This document shows positions 36,036 through 43,836 of a stretch of 64,000 nt of DNA, one piece after another (the first letter of the stretch is position 1; each line of letters begins with the position of its first letter). This DNA comes from Spirosoma oryzae (lineage in GTDB: Bacteria; Bacteroidota; Bacteroidia; Cytophagales; Spirosomataceae), in the NCBI RefSeq assembly GCF_003002825.1, contig NZ_PVTE01000008.1:1-64000 (forward strand). Direction: 5' to 3'. Position numbers and translations under genes: made by a program. The notes below the pieces were generated by a model that was not told the origin of the DNA, did no database searches, and saw nothing but the letters and a program-made list of their open reading frames with translations.

Positions 36036-36110
36036 TTGACTGATGGAGTGATAGAATGATTGAATACTTTGTGTTAGTCTATTCAATCATTCTATCACTC
36101 CATCAGTCAA
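36036..36110. repeat. Perfect mirrored inverted repeat, 31-base arms
   Basis: The arms 36036-36066 and 36080-36110 are exact reverse complements with a 13-base loop; they are built from TGA-rich words (GGAGTGATAGAATGATTGAA). The repeat begins immediately after the pssA stop and ends 11 bases before the purS ATG. With no T-run it is not a standard terminator. Confidence 0.9.
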
Positions 36111-36121
36111 CAATTCAAATT

Positions 36122-36373
36122 ATGAAATACATCGCTGAAATTGACATCATGACCCGCGCTGAAATTCTTGATCCGCAGGGTAAGGCCGTTAAACTGGGGT
36201 TACACAACCTGCAAATGGATACCATCGACAACGTACGGATCGGGAAGCATGTGAAACTCGAAGTCGAAGCCGATTCGGAAAGCAGCGCCCGCGATACCGT
36301 TGATGCAGCCTGCCGTCAATTACTGGCCAACCTCATCATGGAAGATTACACGTTCGAACTGCGCACAGCCTAG
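36122..36373 (+). CDS. purS: Phosphoribosylformylglycinamidine synthase subunit PurS
   Basis: From the ATG at 36122 the protein has 83 residues, the normal PurS length; an upstream frame from 36056 runs through the repeat and is rejected. The motifs KYIAEIDIMTRAEILDPQGK and VKLGLHNLQMDTIDNVRIGK are the PurS hallmark (bacterial small subunit). PurS dimers join PurL and PurQ in step 4 of purine synthesis. No purL or purQ gene lies nearby, so purS is separate here. Mirrored repeats flank both sides. Confidence 0.92.
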   Translation: MKYIAEIDIMTRAEILDPQGKAVKLGLHNLQMDTIDNVRIGKHVKLEVEADSESSARDTVDAACRQLLANLIMEDYTFELRTA

Positions 36374-36381
36374 TTGTTTTT

Positions 36382-36466
36382 GACAGGATTACAGCCGGGC
36401 CGCCGGGCGGATTTTCAGGATTTATGGTTACGGTCGTACCAATCCTGAAAATCCTGTAATCCTGTC
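36382..36466. repeat. Mirrored repeat with a GC-rich insert in the left arm
   Basis: The right arm contains AATCCTGAAAATCCTGTAATCCTGTC. The left arm is the complement but is split by a 15-base block (CCGGGCCGCCGGGCG) between GACAGGATTACAG and GATTTTCAGGATT. The word is the same as at 48139-48235. Confidence 0.85.
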
Positions 36467-36484
36467 TATTCAATACCCTTTTCG

Positions 36485-36492
36485 TACTTTTG
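36485..36492 (+). promoter_or_regulatory. TAnnTTTG promoter element for fabH
   Basis: TACTTTTG matches the consensus and lies 20 bases upstream of the fabH ATG at 36512. No TTG at the -33 distance was identified. The sequence GTCGACAGC that follows is shared in part with the tal promoter region. Confidence 0.5.
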
Positions 36493-36511
36493 TCGACAGC
36501 TCTATCGACAA

Positions 36512-37519
36512 ATGACAACGACTTATTCACGAATTACCGGGTTAGGCTTCTACGTTCCCGACAACGTGGTGACGAATGACGACTTAACCCAATACATGGA
36601 AACTTCCGATGCCTGGATTCAGGAGCGAACCGGCATCAAACAACGTCGCTTTTTTACCTACGGTAAAGACACCAACGCCAGCATGGCGACAGCCGCTGCG
36701 CGTATGGCACTCGACCGGGCCGGCCTGGAACCGAAAGCCGTCGACCTGATCGTTTACGCGACCCTTTCGCCTGACTACTACTTTCCTGGATCGGCCTTCC
36801 TGATGCAGCGCGAACTCGGCCTGGAAGGCTGCGCCGTAATCGACGTGCGACAGCAGTGTTCGGGCTTTGTCTACGCCCTTTCCATTGCCGATCAATTCAT
36901 CAAAACGGGCATGTACAAAACGGCCCTCGTCATCGGATCGGAGATTCAGTCGACACTGATGGACAAGACAACGGAAGGTCGCAATGTCGCCGTCATCTTC
37001 GGTGATGGTGCCGGAGCCGCCGTCGTGCAGGCCACTACCGATCCCGAACACCGTATTCTGTCGACACACCTACACGCCGACGGACGGTATGCCGAAGAGT
37101 TGTACCTGAAAGATCCAGGTAGCAGTCGGGAAGACCATTTTATCAACGCAGGCACGGCCGATTCGGCGGACAGCAGTGTTGTCATGAACGGAAATACCGT
37201 GTTCAAACATGCCGTCGTGCGATTTATGGAAGTAATCAACGAAGGCCTGTCGGCCAATGGTTATCAGGCCAGCGATGTCGACTTGCTGGTGCCCCACCAG
37301 GCCAATATTCGCATATCGGAGTACGTCCGGCAGCAGATGGGACTACCCGAAGAAAAAGTTTTCAACAATATTCAGTATTACGGCAACACCACGGCGGCTT
37401 CGATTCCGATCGCGTTGACGGAAGCCTACGAACAGGGCCGTGTCAAGTCCGGCGATCTAATTTGTCTGGCTGCTTTCGGCAGCGGCTTCACCTGGGGATC
37501 AGCTTTGATTAAATGGTAG
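36512..37519 (+). CDS. fabH: Beta-ketoacyl-ACP synthase III (FabH)
   Basis: The protein has 335 residues. The catalytic triad is visible: Cys116 in DVRQQCSGFVYAL, His262 in VPHQANIRI and Asn292 in YYGNTTAASIP. The C-terminal GSGFTWGSALI motif fits FabH. It starts fatty acid synthesis by joining acetyl-CoA (or branched-chain acyl-CoA in Bacteroidetes) with malonyl-ACP. Its own promoter box lies at 36485. A mirrored repeat starts 2 bases after the stop codon. Some homologues function as specialised starters in aryl-polyene synthesis, but no such neighbours are seen. Confidence 0.93.
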   Translation: MTTTYSRITGLGFYVPDNVVTNDDLTQYMETSDAWIQERTGIKQRRFFTYGKDTNASMATAAARMALDRAGLEPKAVDLIVYATLSPDYYFPGSAFLMQRELGLEGCAVIDVRQQCSGFVYALSIADQFIKTGMYKTALVIGSEIQSTLMDKTTEGRNVAVIFGDGAGAAVVQATTDPEHRILSTHLHADGRYAEELYLKDPGSSREDHFINAGTADSADSSVVMNGNTVFKHAVVRFMEVINEGLSANGYQASDVDLLVPHQANIRISEYVRQQMGLPEEKVFNNIQYYGNTTAASIPIALTEAYEQGRVKSGDLICLAAFGSGFTWGSALIKW

Positions 37520-37520
37520 A

Positions 37521-37583
37521 GTGATTGAATGACAGAGTGATTGAATCTACCAGTAGCATTCAATCACTCTGTCATTCAGTCAT
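37521..37583. repeat. Mirrored inverted repeat of the GATTGAATGA type
   Basis: The arms 37521-37546 and 37558-37583 pair over 24 of 26 bases around an 11-base loop. The word matches the repeats at 21841 and 36036. It separates fabH from the convergent CoA-binding protein gene, whose stop lies 1 base beyond the right arm. Confidence 0.85.
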
Positions 37584-37955
37584 TCAATAATTTCCAACTG
37601 ATAGCATCACCAGAGTACACGCTTCAATCGGCTCGATACCAGCCTGTTGCAGTTCTCGCTCAAAAGTCGGGTTTTCCGTTCCAGGGTTAAAAATCACCCG
37701 ACGGGGCTTCATTGCCTTTACGTAGTCATACAGATTAGCCTGATTTTGCGGACCAACGTATAACGTTACGGTATCGACGTCATCCAGCATAGGTTGCCCC
37801 GTCTGAATCGTATGGCCGGCTACCGTTCCAGCTCGTAATCCGATCAACTCGACATCGTGCCCATACCGCAGCAGACTACGCGTAGCCTGATTGGCGTAGC
37901 GCGCGGGATTTTCTGTAGCACCAATTACTACCGTTTTTTTTCGACTTGTGCTCAT
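37584..37955 (-). CDS. CoA-binding domain protein (YccU-like)
   Basis: The protein has 123 residues. It carries a Rossmann-type CoA-binding fold: KTVVIGATENPARYANQA with the glycine turn, VELIGLRAG, a central TVTLYVGPQNQ segment and IFNPGTENP followed by a conserved C-terminal EACTLVMLSVGNY. This is the short stand-alone CoA-binding group (COG1832-like). The function is unknown; homologues bind CoA or nucleotides and may control acetyl-CoA-dependent enzymes. It converges with fabH; no operon partner. Confidence 0.85.
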   Translation of the reverse strand: MSTSRKKTVVIGATENPARYANQATRSLLRYGHDVELIGLRAGTVAGHTIQTGQPMLDDVDTVTLYVGPQNQANLYDYVKAMKPRRVIFNPGTENPTFERELQQAGIEPIEACTLVMLSVGNY

Positions 37956-38257
37956 CTGTTTGTTGTAGGTCTACCAGCCTCCCGATGAAACGATTCCGCA
38001 CCCACCGTGGTTCAGCAGGACGTTTTTAGAAAAAAACTTTGTTTATGGATACTTAAACAAAAAATAGGTAATTTCGCGCTTACCCATAGGTATGTATCCT
38101 TATATACCCTTCCTTACCTCCTCTTTCTTAGGGCAATCAGGTCGTCATTAAATTTATCGCTAACTATTGTGGCAAAACTTTGTTTACGTTTTGTTCATCA
38201 ATACGGCACACAGTTGATCAATACATATACCATTCAGCGCACTTAACAGAATTACCC
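37956..38257. other. AT-rich leader region of the NUMOD4/HTH protein gene
   Basis: These 302 bases carry no gene. They are markedly AT-rich and contain a 13-base direct repeat AAAACTTTGTTTA at 38033-38045 and 38174-38186, near possible promoter positions. The sequence also has a GGTAATTTCGCGCTTACCC near-palindrome at 38066-38084. A regulated leader is possible. Confidence 0.45.
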
Positions 38258-38911
38258 ATGAGTGATCGGAAGAACCAAAGTTTTTGGAATGAAAAATGGG
38301 CTCCCATCTCGTTTGATGAAGTAGAGAACCCACCCCGCTACGAAGTTTCGAACTACGGTAGGCTACGGAGTTTCCAAACGGGTTCGCGCGCAAGCACCAC
38401 GACCACAGATAGGCAGACAGAGGTCGGTACGATCATAAAAGGCTCTACCATTCAGGGCTACCGATCGCTGAATATTCGTGCGGAGGGTAAGACGTTGAAT
38501 CGCTACGTACACAAGCTGGTAGCCAGTCATTTTTGCCAACCTGGTGGTCCGGATGATACGTATGTTATTCACCTTGATTTTGATAAGCTGAATAACTTTT
38601 ATCAGAACCTTCGATTTGTGACGAAGGAGGAGATGATCGAGCACAACCGGCAAAATCCGAATTTGAAGGATCGGGTGGTAAAGCGGGCGACCAGCAATTA
38701 CAAACTCACCGAAAGTAAGGTCAAGATCATCAAGAAATTACTGCGTAACGATAAGAACCGGCTCAAGATGATCGCCAAGCAATTTGGCATCACTCATACG
38801 CAACTCAATCGCATTCGGTCAGGCGAAAACTGGAAACACGTCAGTATCGACGAAGAGCAACACCCGGCTCCGGCAAGCCGGCAGAAGGTTCGCTCGGAAG
38901 TGAAATCCTAG
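38258..38911 (+). CDS. NUMOD4 / degenerate HNH protein with C-terminal helix-turn-helix
   Basis: From the ATG at 38258 the protein has 217 residues. Residues of about 13-60 match NUMOD4 (WAPISFDEVENPPRYEVSNYGRLRS in two parts), followed by VHKLVASHFCQPGG and YVIHLDFDKLNNFYQNLRFV, which is an HNH_3-like core. The usual VNH..G of active enzymes is VIH..D here. Residues of about 145-195 form a helix-turn-helix (KMIAKQFGITHTQLNRIRSG). It is free-standing, with no intron or intein and no repeats, and has a 302-base AT-rich leader. I infer a domesticated DNA-binding protein rather than a homing nuclease. Its stop overlaps the end of the convergent kinase gene by 4 bases. Confidence 0.75.
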   Translation: MSDRKNQSFWNEKWAPISFDEVENPPRYEVSNYGRLRSFQTGSRASTTTTDRQTEVGTIIKGSTIQGYRSLNIRAEGKTLNRYVHKLVASHFCQPGGPDDTYVIHLDFDKLNNFYQNLRFVTKEEMIEHNRQNPNLKDRVVKRATSNYKLTESKVKIIKKLLRNDKNRLKMIAKQFGITHTQLNRIRSGENWKHVSIDEEQHPAPASRQKVRSEVKS

Positions 38912-41900
38912 ATAGTGAGCAAGGTTGGCGCTTCCACGAGCGGAAGCGATATAAAGAAGGAAGTGCCAACCCCCTCAGTTGTTTCAAACCAAATATTACC
39001 GCCGGCGTGCTCAACCCCCCGCTTCGCAATCGCCAATCCTAAACCAGAGCCGCCCCGCTTCGTGCTGAAGTTAGGCAGAAACACTTTCGGCTGAATGGCT
39101 TCCGGGATACCAGCCCCATTGTCGTGAAGTTCAATCCGAACTGATTCTTCGTAGGTGTACACCCGCAACTCGATCGTCGGCTTTCGGTCGGCGGGCACCG
39201 ACTGGATAGCGTTGATAAGCAGATTGGTCAGAATACGGCCGATTAGTTGCCGGTCGCCAATAACCATCAGCGGCCCGCTGGCAATTTGCCGACTCAGACT
39301 AATTCGTTGATCGTCAGCGTATAAATCGGCCGCTTTGTTGATTACGGCCGTTATCTCGAACGTTTCATTCTTCGGCATTGGCATTTTTGCGAAGTCCGAG
39401 AACGACGTAGCGATATCACTCAGGTTATCAATTTGATCAAGCAACGAGTCGAATGTGCGCTGCATAATCCGGCGCGTGGCAGTATCGTTGACCGGCCGGG
39501 CTGTTGCGTTCTCGGGTTGCATACCGGGAAGCGTTCGTTGCAGGTGTTGCAGCGTCAGTTTCATCGGGGTCAGCGGATTTTTAATTTCGTGCGCAACCTG
39601 CTTGGCCATCTCCTGCCAGGCCGATTGCTTCTCATTCTGTGCCAGCGCCAGCTTACTTTCCTGTAGTTTCTCCAGCATCCGGTTGTACTCCCGGATCAGC
39701 ATGCCAATCTCGTCGTCAGAACGCCAGGGTAAGGTTTCGTTCAGTTGATCCAGGTTCGTTTTGCTGATTTTCCCCGTCAGAATCTTTAGTGGCTTCGTCA
39801 ACAGGATTGACGCGAAGTACGATAGAATCAGGAAAAACAGGAACAGCATCGTGAAAATGCTCAGAGCCGAGGAAATAACCTCGATCAACTGCCGGTCGAG
39901 TTCAGGCTGGGCGTAGAAATAAGGTACGCTCAGAATGCCCAGCAACCGCCCGTCGAACGATTTGATACTGGCGTAGGCCGTACTGTATTGCTTCCGACCC
40001 AACGACTCCGGCAACAATCTCTGATTCTCCTTGTCTTCGATCATGTGTACGTAAGCGGCCGGATTTATTCGCTTGGAAAGGTAGCCGCTTTCGTAAATCA
40101 GCGGACGCGTTGAACTGTATAACACGCCTTCGGCATCGAACAAATTGATATCGATACCCGCATCGCGGGCCACTTTGCCCAATTCCTCTTCCATCGACGC
40201 TTTGGTCCGTCGCTTGGCCTGTAGCTCATCGAGTGTCGTCACCAGATTAGCCGCAATGTTTCGGGCATTGGTGACGTACGTATTTTCCTGATTGTTGATG
40301 TAATTATTGCTGATAACGGTCAGGATAATGACGATAACCAGCACCAGTGGCAGAAAGAAAGCCAGGTTCAGCAGAATCTGAATCCGCGTTGAGTAATTGA
40401 TACTGAATCGCGATCGGCTGTAGTGAACGGCGTAAAGTATGATGACGACGATCACCGTCAGCACCAGCAGCAGGTACAGAAACGAGAAGTTCGAGAATAC
40501 ATTCTGAAGCGGATACCCAACCGACGAGACGACGACAAGCCGCCCACCCTTACCCCACAAACCAACGTGTCGACTGTCGTTAACGACAATTCCCGTCTGA
40601 AAAAGTGCGGGGTCGGTCAGCATCGACAGGGGCATCCGACGTTCGTAATTATAACTACCCGAACTGTAAAGCCGCTTAGGCAACGGTTTACCACCGGGGC
40701 CGGGGCCACTATAGATCGCATAGCTATACTCCGGCATATCAGGCTGCTGAATAAACCGCGTATCGACCAACTGCTCCGGGTATGAGTTCTCGGGCTTTAC
40801 GGTCTGTAAACGGAAGTCGATCACGACATAGCCAAGCGTGTCGGCCCGCACGGTAGTATCAGCGGTACTCCGGATGGGAATGAAGCAGACGTACTGTTTG
40901 AACGACTGCCGGGTGGCTTCGTTGAGCAGGTAGACACCGGGATAAGCCGTCCGATAGCCCGGTTGTCGGTATCGGTTGTTCAGCATCATGAGTCGATTCG
41001 CTTCCGACAATATATCCGTCGACTTACCGGTACGCCAGAACGACATTACGTCGATTTTATACTTGTCAAAATAACGATCGAGGTGAACCCCTTTCACGCG
41101 ATGCTGAATCTGCTGATGCTGAAATTTCAGGGTATCGTTGCGCAGAATTTGGATGATATCGGGATCAGTCGCGATGGATTTCTGGGCCTTGCTCATCAGA
41201 AACTCACCCAACTCATCGTTTTCGGCCAAAATCCGTCGACCGAACGACTGTTTTTGAGCCAGTTGCTTCTGTAGTTCCTGCTGGTAAACCACATACGCCG
41301 TTGCAGCCGCTGAAATAAACGCAGCCAGAAACAGGTATATCGACGTTTGGTACCGAAACATGTATAAGGTTCGGGGGAACCGGTAGCGGTACAGCAGAAA
41401 CCAGTAAATACCATTCAACGCCAGCACTGGCTCGACTGGCAAGCTGGCTACGTACAGCCACATCACGGCCAGTATTGTTCCAATCACTAACCAGAGTAAG
41501 CCCCCCCATCCCTTGCGATTGAACCGTACAAACAGACTGCCCAACAGGTGAGTCAGCAGGAAATAGATAGTTGAAACCGAAATGAATATCAGCAGACATG
41601 CCACCTTAAGCGCAGTAAACTGAATACTCAGCGTGATGTCGAGCGTAAACTGCGACTTCTCGTAGATGTTGTTGATTTCGGCATAGCAAGCGACAAAAAC
41701 GACGTAGCCCAGAATGACCAGTACAACCGAAAGGCCATGCCGTGCCCCTTCCGGCAATTGCAACAGTTGGTTATACCAGCGCGATCGGTAGTAATTGTTT
41801 ACCCAGTACAGTGCGAGTAACAGCACCACCAGCGAATTCAGCAACAGATCGCCAAGCGACGGCACCACTGCTGACGAATTATAAAACTGGGGATTGAATA

Positions 41901-42732
41901 GATCCGACTCAATGAACAGAAATGGGACGCCGAAATAAAGCATCAGTGCCCGCAGAATCAGCAGGTAGGCCGCCAGCCAGAAAAAACCCCAGCCATACCG
42001 ACGCTTCTGCTGCAAAAGCAGCATGAACTGAAATACGTAGAGCCCCAAAAACACGACGCCCAGCGTGGCCAGGATAATCGTGTTTACGGGCGTCGTTTGA
42101 TTCTGGTACGCGTGAATTTTGGGCGGCACAACCGAAAACAGAAAAATCGGCGTGTTATCGTAAATGATCTGATACGGCTTGCTTCGATCGCTGGTGATCG
42201 CGGTCGGGTCGGTAGCGAACAGGTCAGGATTGTAGCCGGAGTGCAGATACGCGTTGTCGTTGCGGTAGTGCCGGTACACGTTTACCAGTGAGAACACGGT
42301 CAGTGTATCAGCCGCCCGAATAACACGTTGCCGGCTAACAATGTAGCGCCCCCCCTCGAAGGATACCAACCGGGGATACGTGATCGTAGCAACACGACTG
42401 TAATCTGGTATAAACTGGTTATCAGACCAATACAACAGTTTAGGCGCTCCAGCCTGTCCGCGCTGCTTTTCAAAAATGTAGTACGGGAAACGCGTTGGCA
42501 CACTCAGGTTACTGAACGTCAGCTCAGCTGTCTGCTGTAATTTGCCGGCAACCAGGTTCAGTTCCTCGCTGCTTGTGCGCATTTCGTCTTTTACCCGCTG
42601 CTGAACGGCACTCAGGTACTGCTCATCAGCCGCACCGGGCGCATTCTGCTCTAGAAACCAATAGCAAAGCGCCGACAGGGTAAATGCCAGAACAGCCAAT
42701 ACCAGAAAGATATGTTGCTCAATTCGCTTCAC
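38908..42732 (-). CDS. Large multi-membrane-segment sensor histidine kinase (NtrY-like)
   Basis: The protein has 1274 residues. An N-terminal helix and external domain (about 27-210) are followed by about eight membrane helices (215-480), a second external region (about 500-760), a further pair of helices with a third sensor region (about 770-985), then HAMP (about 985-1040; LLTKPLKILTGKI). The kinase core has the H-box VAHEIKNPLTPM (His1048), N-box NLLINAIQ (Asn1174) and G-box DNGAGI, GGSGLGLA. The H-box with PL(T)P is of the NtrY type. No response regulator is adjacent. It has the rare combination of a 7TM-like module and two sensor domains; the signal is unknown. Confidence 0.9.
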   Translation of the reverse strand: MKRIEQHIFLVLAVLAFTLSALCYWFLEQNAPGAADEQYLSAVQQRVKDEMRTSSEELNLVAGKLQQTAELTFSNLSVPTRFPYYIFEKQRGQAGAPKLLYWSDNQFIPDYSRVATITYPRLVSFEGGRYIVSRQRVIRAADTLTVFSLVNVYRHYRNDNAYLHSGYNPDLFATDPTAITSDRSKPYQIIYDNTPIFLFSVVPPKIHAYQNQTTPVNTIILATLGVVFLGLYVFQFMLLLQQKRRYGWGFFWLAAYLLILRALMLYFGVPFLFIESDLFNPQFYNSSAVVPSLGDLLLNSLVVLLLALYWVNNYYRSRWYNQLLQLPEGARHGLSVVLVILGYVVFVACYAEINNIYEKSQFTLDITLSIQFTALKVACLLIFISVSTIYFLLTHLLGSLFVRFNRKGWGGLLWLVIGTILAVMWLYVASLPVEPVLALNGIYWFLLYRYRFPRTLYMFRYQTSIYLFLAAFISAAATAYVVYQQELQKQLAQKQSFGRRILAENDELGEFLMSKAQKSIATDPDIIQILRNDTLKFQHQQIQHRVKGVHLDRYFDKYKIDVMSFWRTGKSTDILSEANRLMMLNNRYRQPGYRTAYPGVYLLNEATRQSFKQYVCFIPIRSTADTTVRADTLGYVVIDFRLQTVKPENSYPEQLVDTRFIQQPDMPEYSYAIYSGPGPGGKPLPKRLYSSGSYNYERRMPLSMLTDPALFQTGIVVNDSRHVGLWGKGGRLVVVSSVGYPLQNVFSNFSFLYLLLVLTVIVVIILYAVHYSRSRFSINYSTRIQILLNLAFFLPLVLVIVIILTVISNNYINNQENTYVTNARNIAANLVTTLDELQAKRRTKASMEEELGKVARDAGIDINLFDAEGVLYSSTRPLIYESGYLSKRINPAAYVHMIEDKENQRLLPESLGRKQYSTAYASIKSFDGRLLGILSVPYFYAQPELDRQLIEVISSALSIFTMLFLFFLILSYFASILLTKPLKILTGKISKTNLDQLNETLPWRSDDEIGMLIREYNRMLEKLQESKLALAQNEKQSAWQEMAKQVAHEIKNPLTPMKLTLQHLQRTLPGMQPENATARPVNDTATRRIMQRTFDSLLDQIDNLSDIATSFSDFAKMPMPKNETFEITAVINKAADLYADDQRISLSRQIASGPLMVIGDRQLIGRILTNLLINAIQSVPADRKPTIELRVYTYEESVRIELHDNGAGIPEAIQPKVFLPNFSTKRGGSGLGLAIAKRGVEHAGGNIWFETTEGVGTSFFISLPLVEAPTLLTI

Positions 42733-42824
42733 AGGCCCTCAACGGGGATGGTTTGGCTGTAAAAAAGACTAAAATCATGCCAGATTTGGCAGAAAATGGG
42801 TACGTATCTACTGAAACCAGGGAT

Positions 42825-43127
42825 CTACTGGCTTGCAGATGCACCTTTCTCAACGGTGAACCCACCCGGCTCATACCCAATTTCGGCACCCAGTACGTAC
42901 AGTAAATGTTTGCGGTCAATAATGATACGTACGCCTTCAACGTTATACACCTCGTCGGTTGGACCGGGCAGATCGAAGCCTAACAGCCAGGACGCACCAC
43001 AGCCACCGCCACGAACACCAACGCGTAGTCCGTACTCCGCCGGAATTTTGTTGGTCTGTAGTGTATCCTGAATTTGCTGGCGGGCCGTTTCCTGAACGGT
43101 TACGGGCTTATCAAGCATACTAGTCAT
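42825..43127 (-). CDS. HesB/IscA-like iron-sulfur cluster carrier, reduced cysteine set
   Basis: The protein has 100 residues. A-type carrier features: GLRVGVRGGGCGASWLLGF (with Cys43), then VRIIIDRKHLLYVLGAEIGY. The usual C-terminal Cys-x-Cys pair is missing, since the chain ends GGFTVEKGASASQ. Such proteins in Bacteroidetes may bind iron or hold clusters in other ways. It lies 92 bases upstream of the big kinase gene on the same strand, so both may share a transcript. Whether it still carries [Fe-S] clusters is not clear from sequence. Confidence 0.82.
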   Translation of the reverse strand: MTSMLDKPVTVQETARQQIQDTLQTNKIPAEYGLRVGVRGGGCGASWLLGFDLPGPTDEVYNVEGVRIIIDRKHLLYVLGAEIGYEPGGFTVEKGASASQ

Positions 43128-43218
43128 GTAATCGGCACAAAGGCCACCTGTAACGAGATGGCGTCAATACATACTGGACAAATTTACTATTTTTCGCGTA
43201 CTCCTTTATTGTCTTTTC

Positions 43219-43743
43219 ATGGAACTCCTGAGTGATTTTCTTAAGCTGATTATACCTGCCGGACTGGTACTGTATGGCATGTACGTAACTGTACGCCTGT
43301 TGCTCGAGCGCGAAGCCGACCGGTATCGGCATGACACCAAAACCCGTTACACCGACGCTGTCGTGCCGGTGCGGTTACAAGCATACGAACGAATGGTGTT
43401 GTTTCTTGAACGAATCAGTCCCAATAATCTGCTGCTGCGGTTAGGTAATAATTCCGTGTCGGCTCTCGAACTACAGCAACGACTTCTACAGGAAATCCGG
43501 GACGAATACAACCATAACCTGTCGCAGCAGGTGTACATGAGTCAGGATGTATGGGATCAGATTCAAACGGCGATGAACGAGGTGAACACGCTCGTCAATC
43601 AGGCAGCGGGCGATGTTCGGCCCGACGCACCGGCGCTTGAACTATCGAAGCGCATTTTCGAACGCATCATCCAGAAAGACCGGATGCCGACAACCGCTGC
43701 CCTGAAGGCTGTCAAGGAGGAAATTCAGGCCATGTTTATGTGA
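43219..43743 (+). CDS. Conserved hypothetical membrane-anchored protein (DUF7935-like)
   Basis: The protein has 174 residues. It has one N-terminal membrane helix (about 8-28) followed by READRYRHDTKTRYTDAV and PVRLQAYERMVLFLERISP, then a mostly helical cytoplasmic domain. The R(L)QAYERM...ERI.P..L pattern is widespread in Bacteroidetes small membrane proteins of unknown function, to which I assign DUF7935 from memory. It is divergent from the IscA-like gene. A mirrored repeat begins soon after its stop codon. Confidence 0.7.
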   Translation: MELLSDFLKLIIPAGLVLYGMYVTVRLLLEREADRYRHDTKTRYTDAVVPVRLQAYERMVLFLERISPNNLLLRLGNNSVSALELQQRLLQEIRDEYNHNLSQQVYMSQDVWDQIQTAMNEVNTLVNQAAGDVRPDAPALELSKRIFERIIQKDRMPTTAALKAVKEEIQAMFM

Positions 43744-43751
43744 TAGAGGAG

Positions 43752-43836
43752 GAAAGAGGATAGACGAAAGAGAAAAGAGACGTTAACTCAGCCATCTTTT
43801 GTCTTTCTTCTTTTCTCTTTCGTCTATCCTCCTTTT
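43752..43836. repeat. Mirrored inverted repeat of the AGGATAGACGAAAGAG type
   Basis: Left GAGGATAGACGAAAGAGAAA pairs with right TTTCTCTTTCGTCTATCCTC, with one mismatch just outside. It lies between the convergent DUF7935-like and HMG-CoA lyase genes. Confidence 0.85.

Noticed and set aside
36036-37583. Closely spaced repeats considered as a CRISPR array
   Set aside because: They are inverted, differ in sequence, are separated by whole genes and have no regular spacers; no cas genes are present.
43219-43743. Function of the DUF7935-like protein as an Fe-S partner of the neighbouring IscA-like gene
   Set aside because: The genes are divergent and the protein has no cysteine; closeness alone is not enough.
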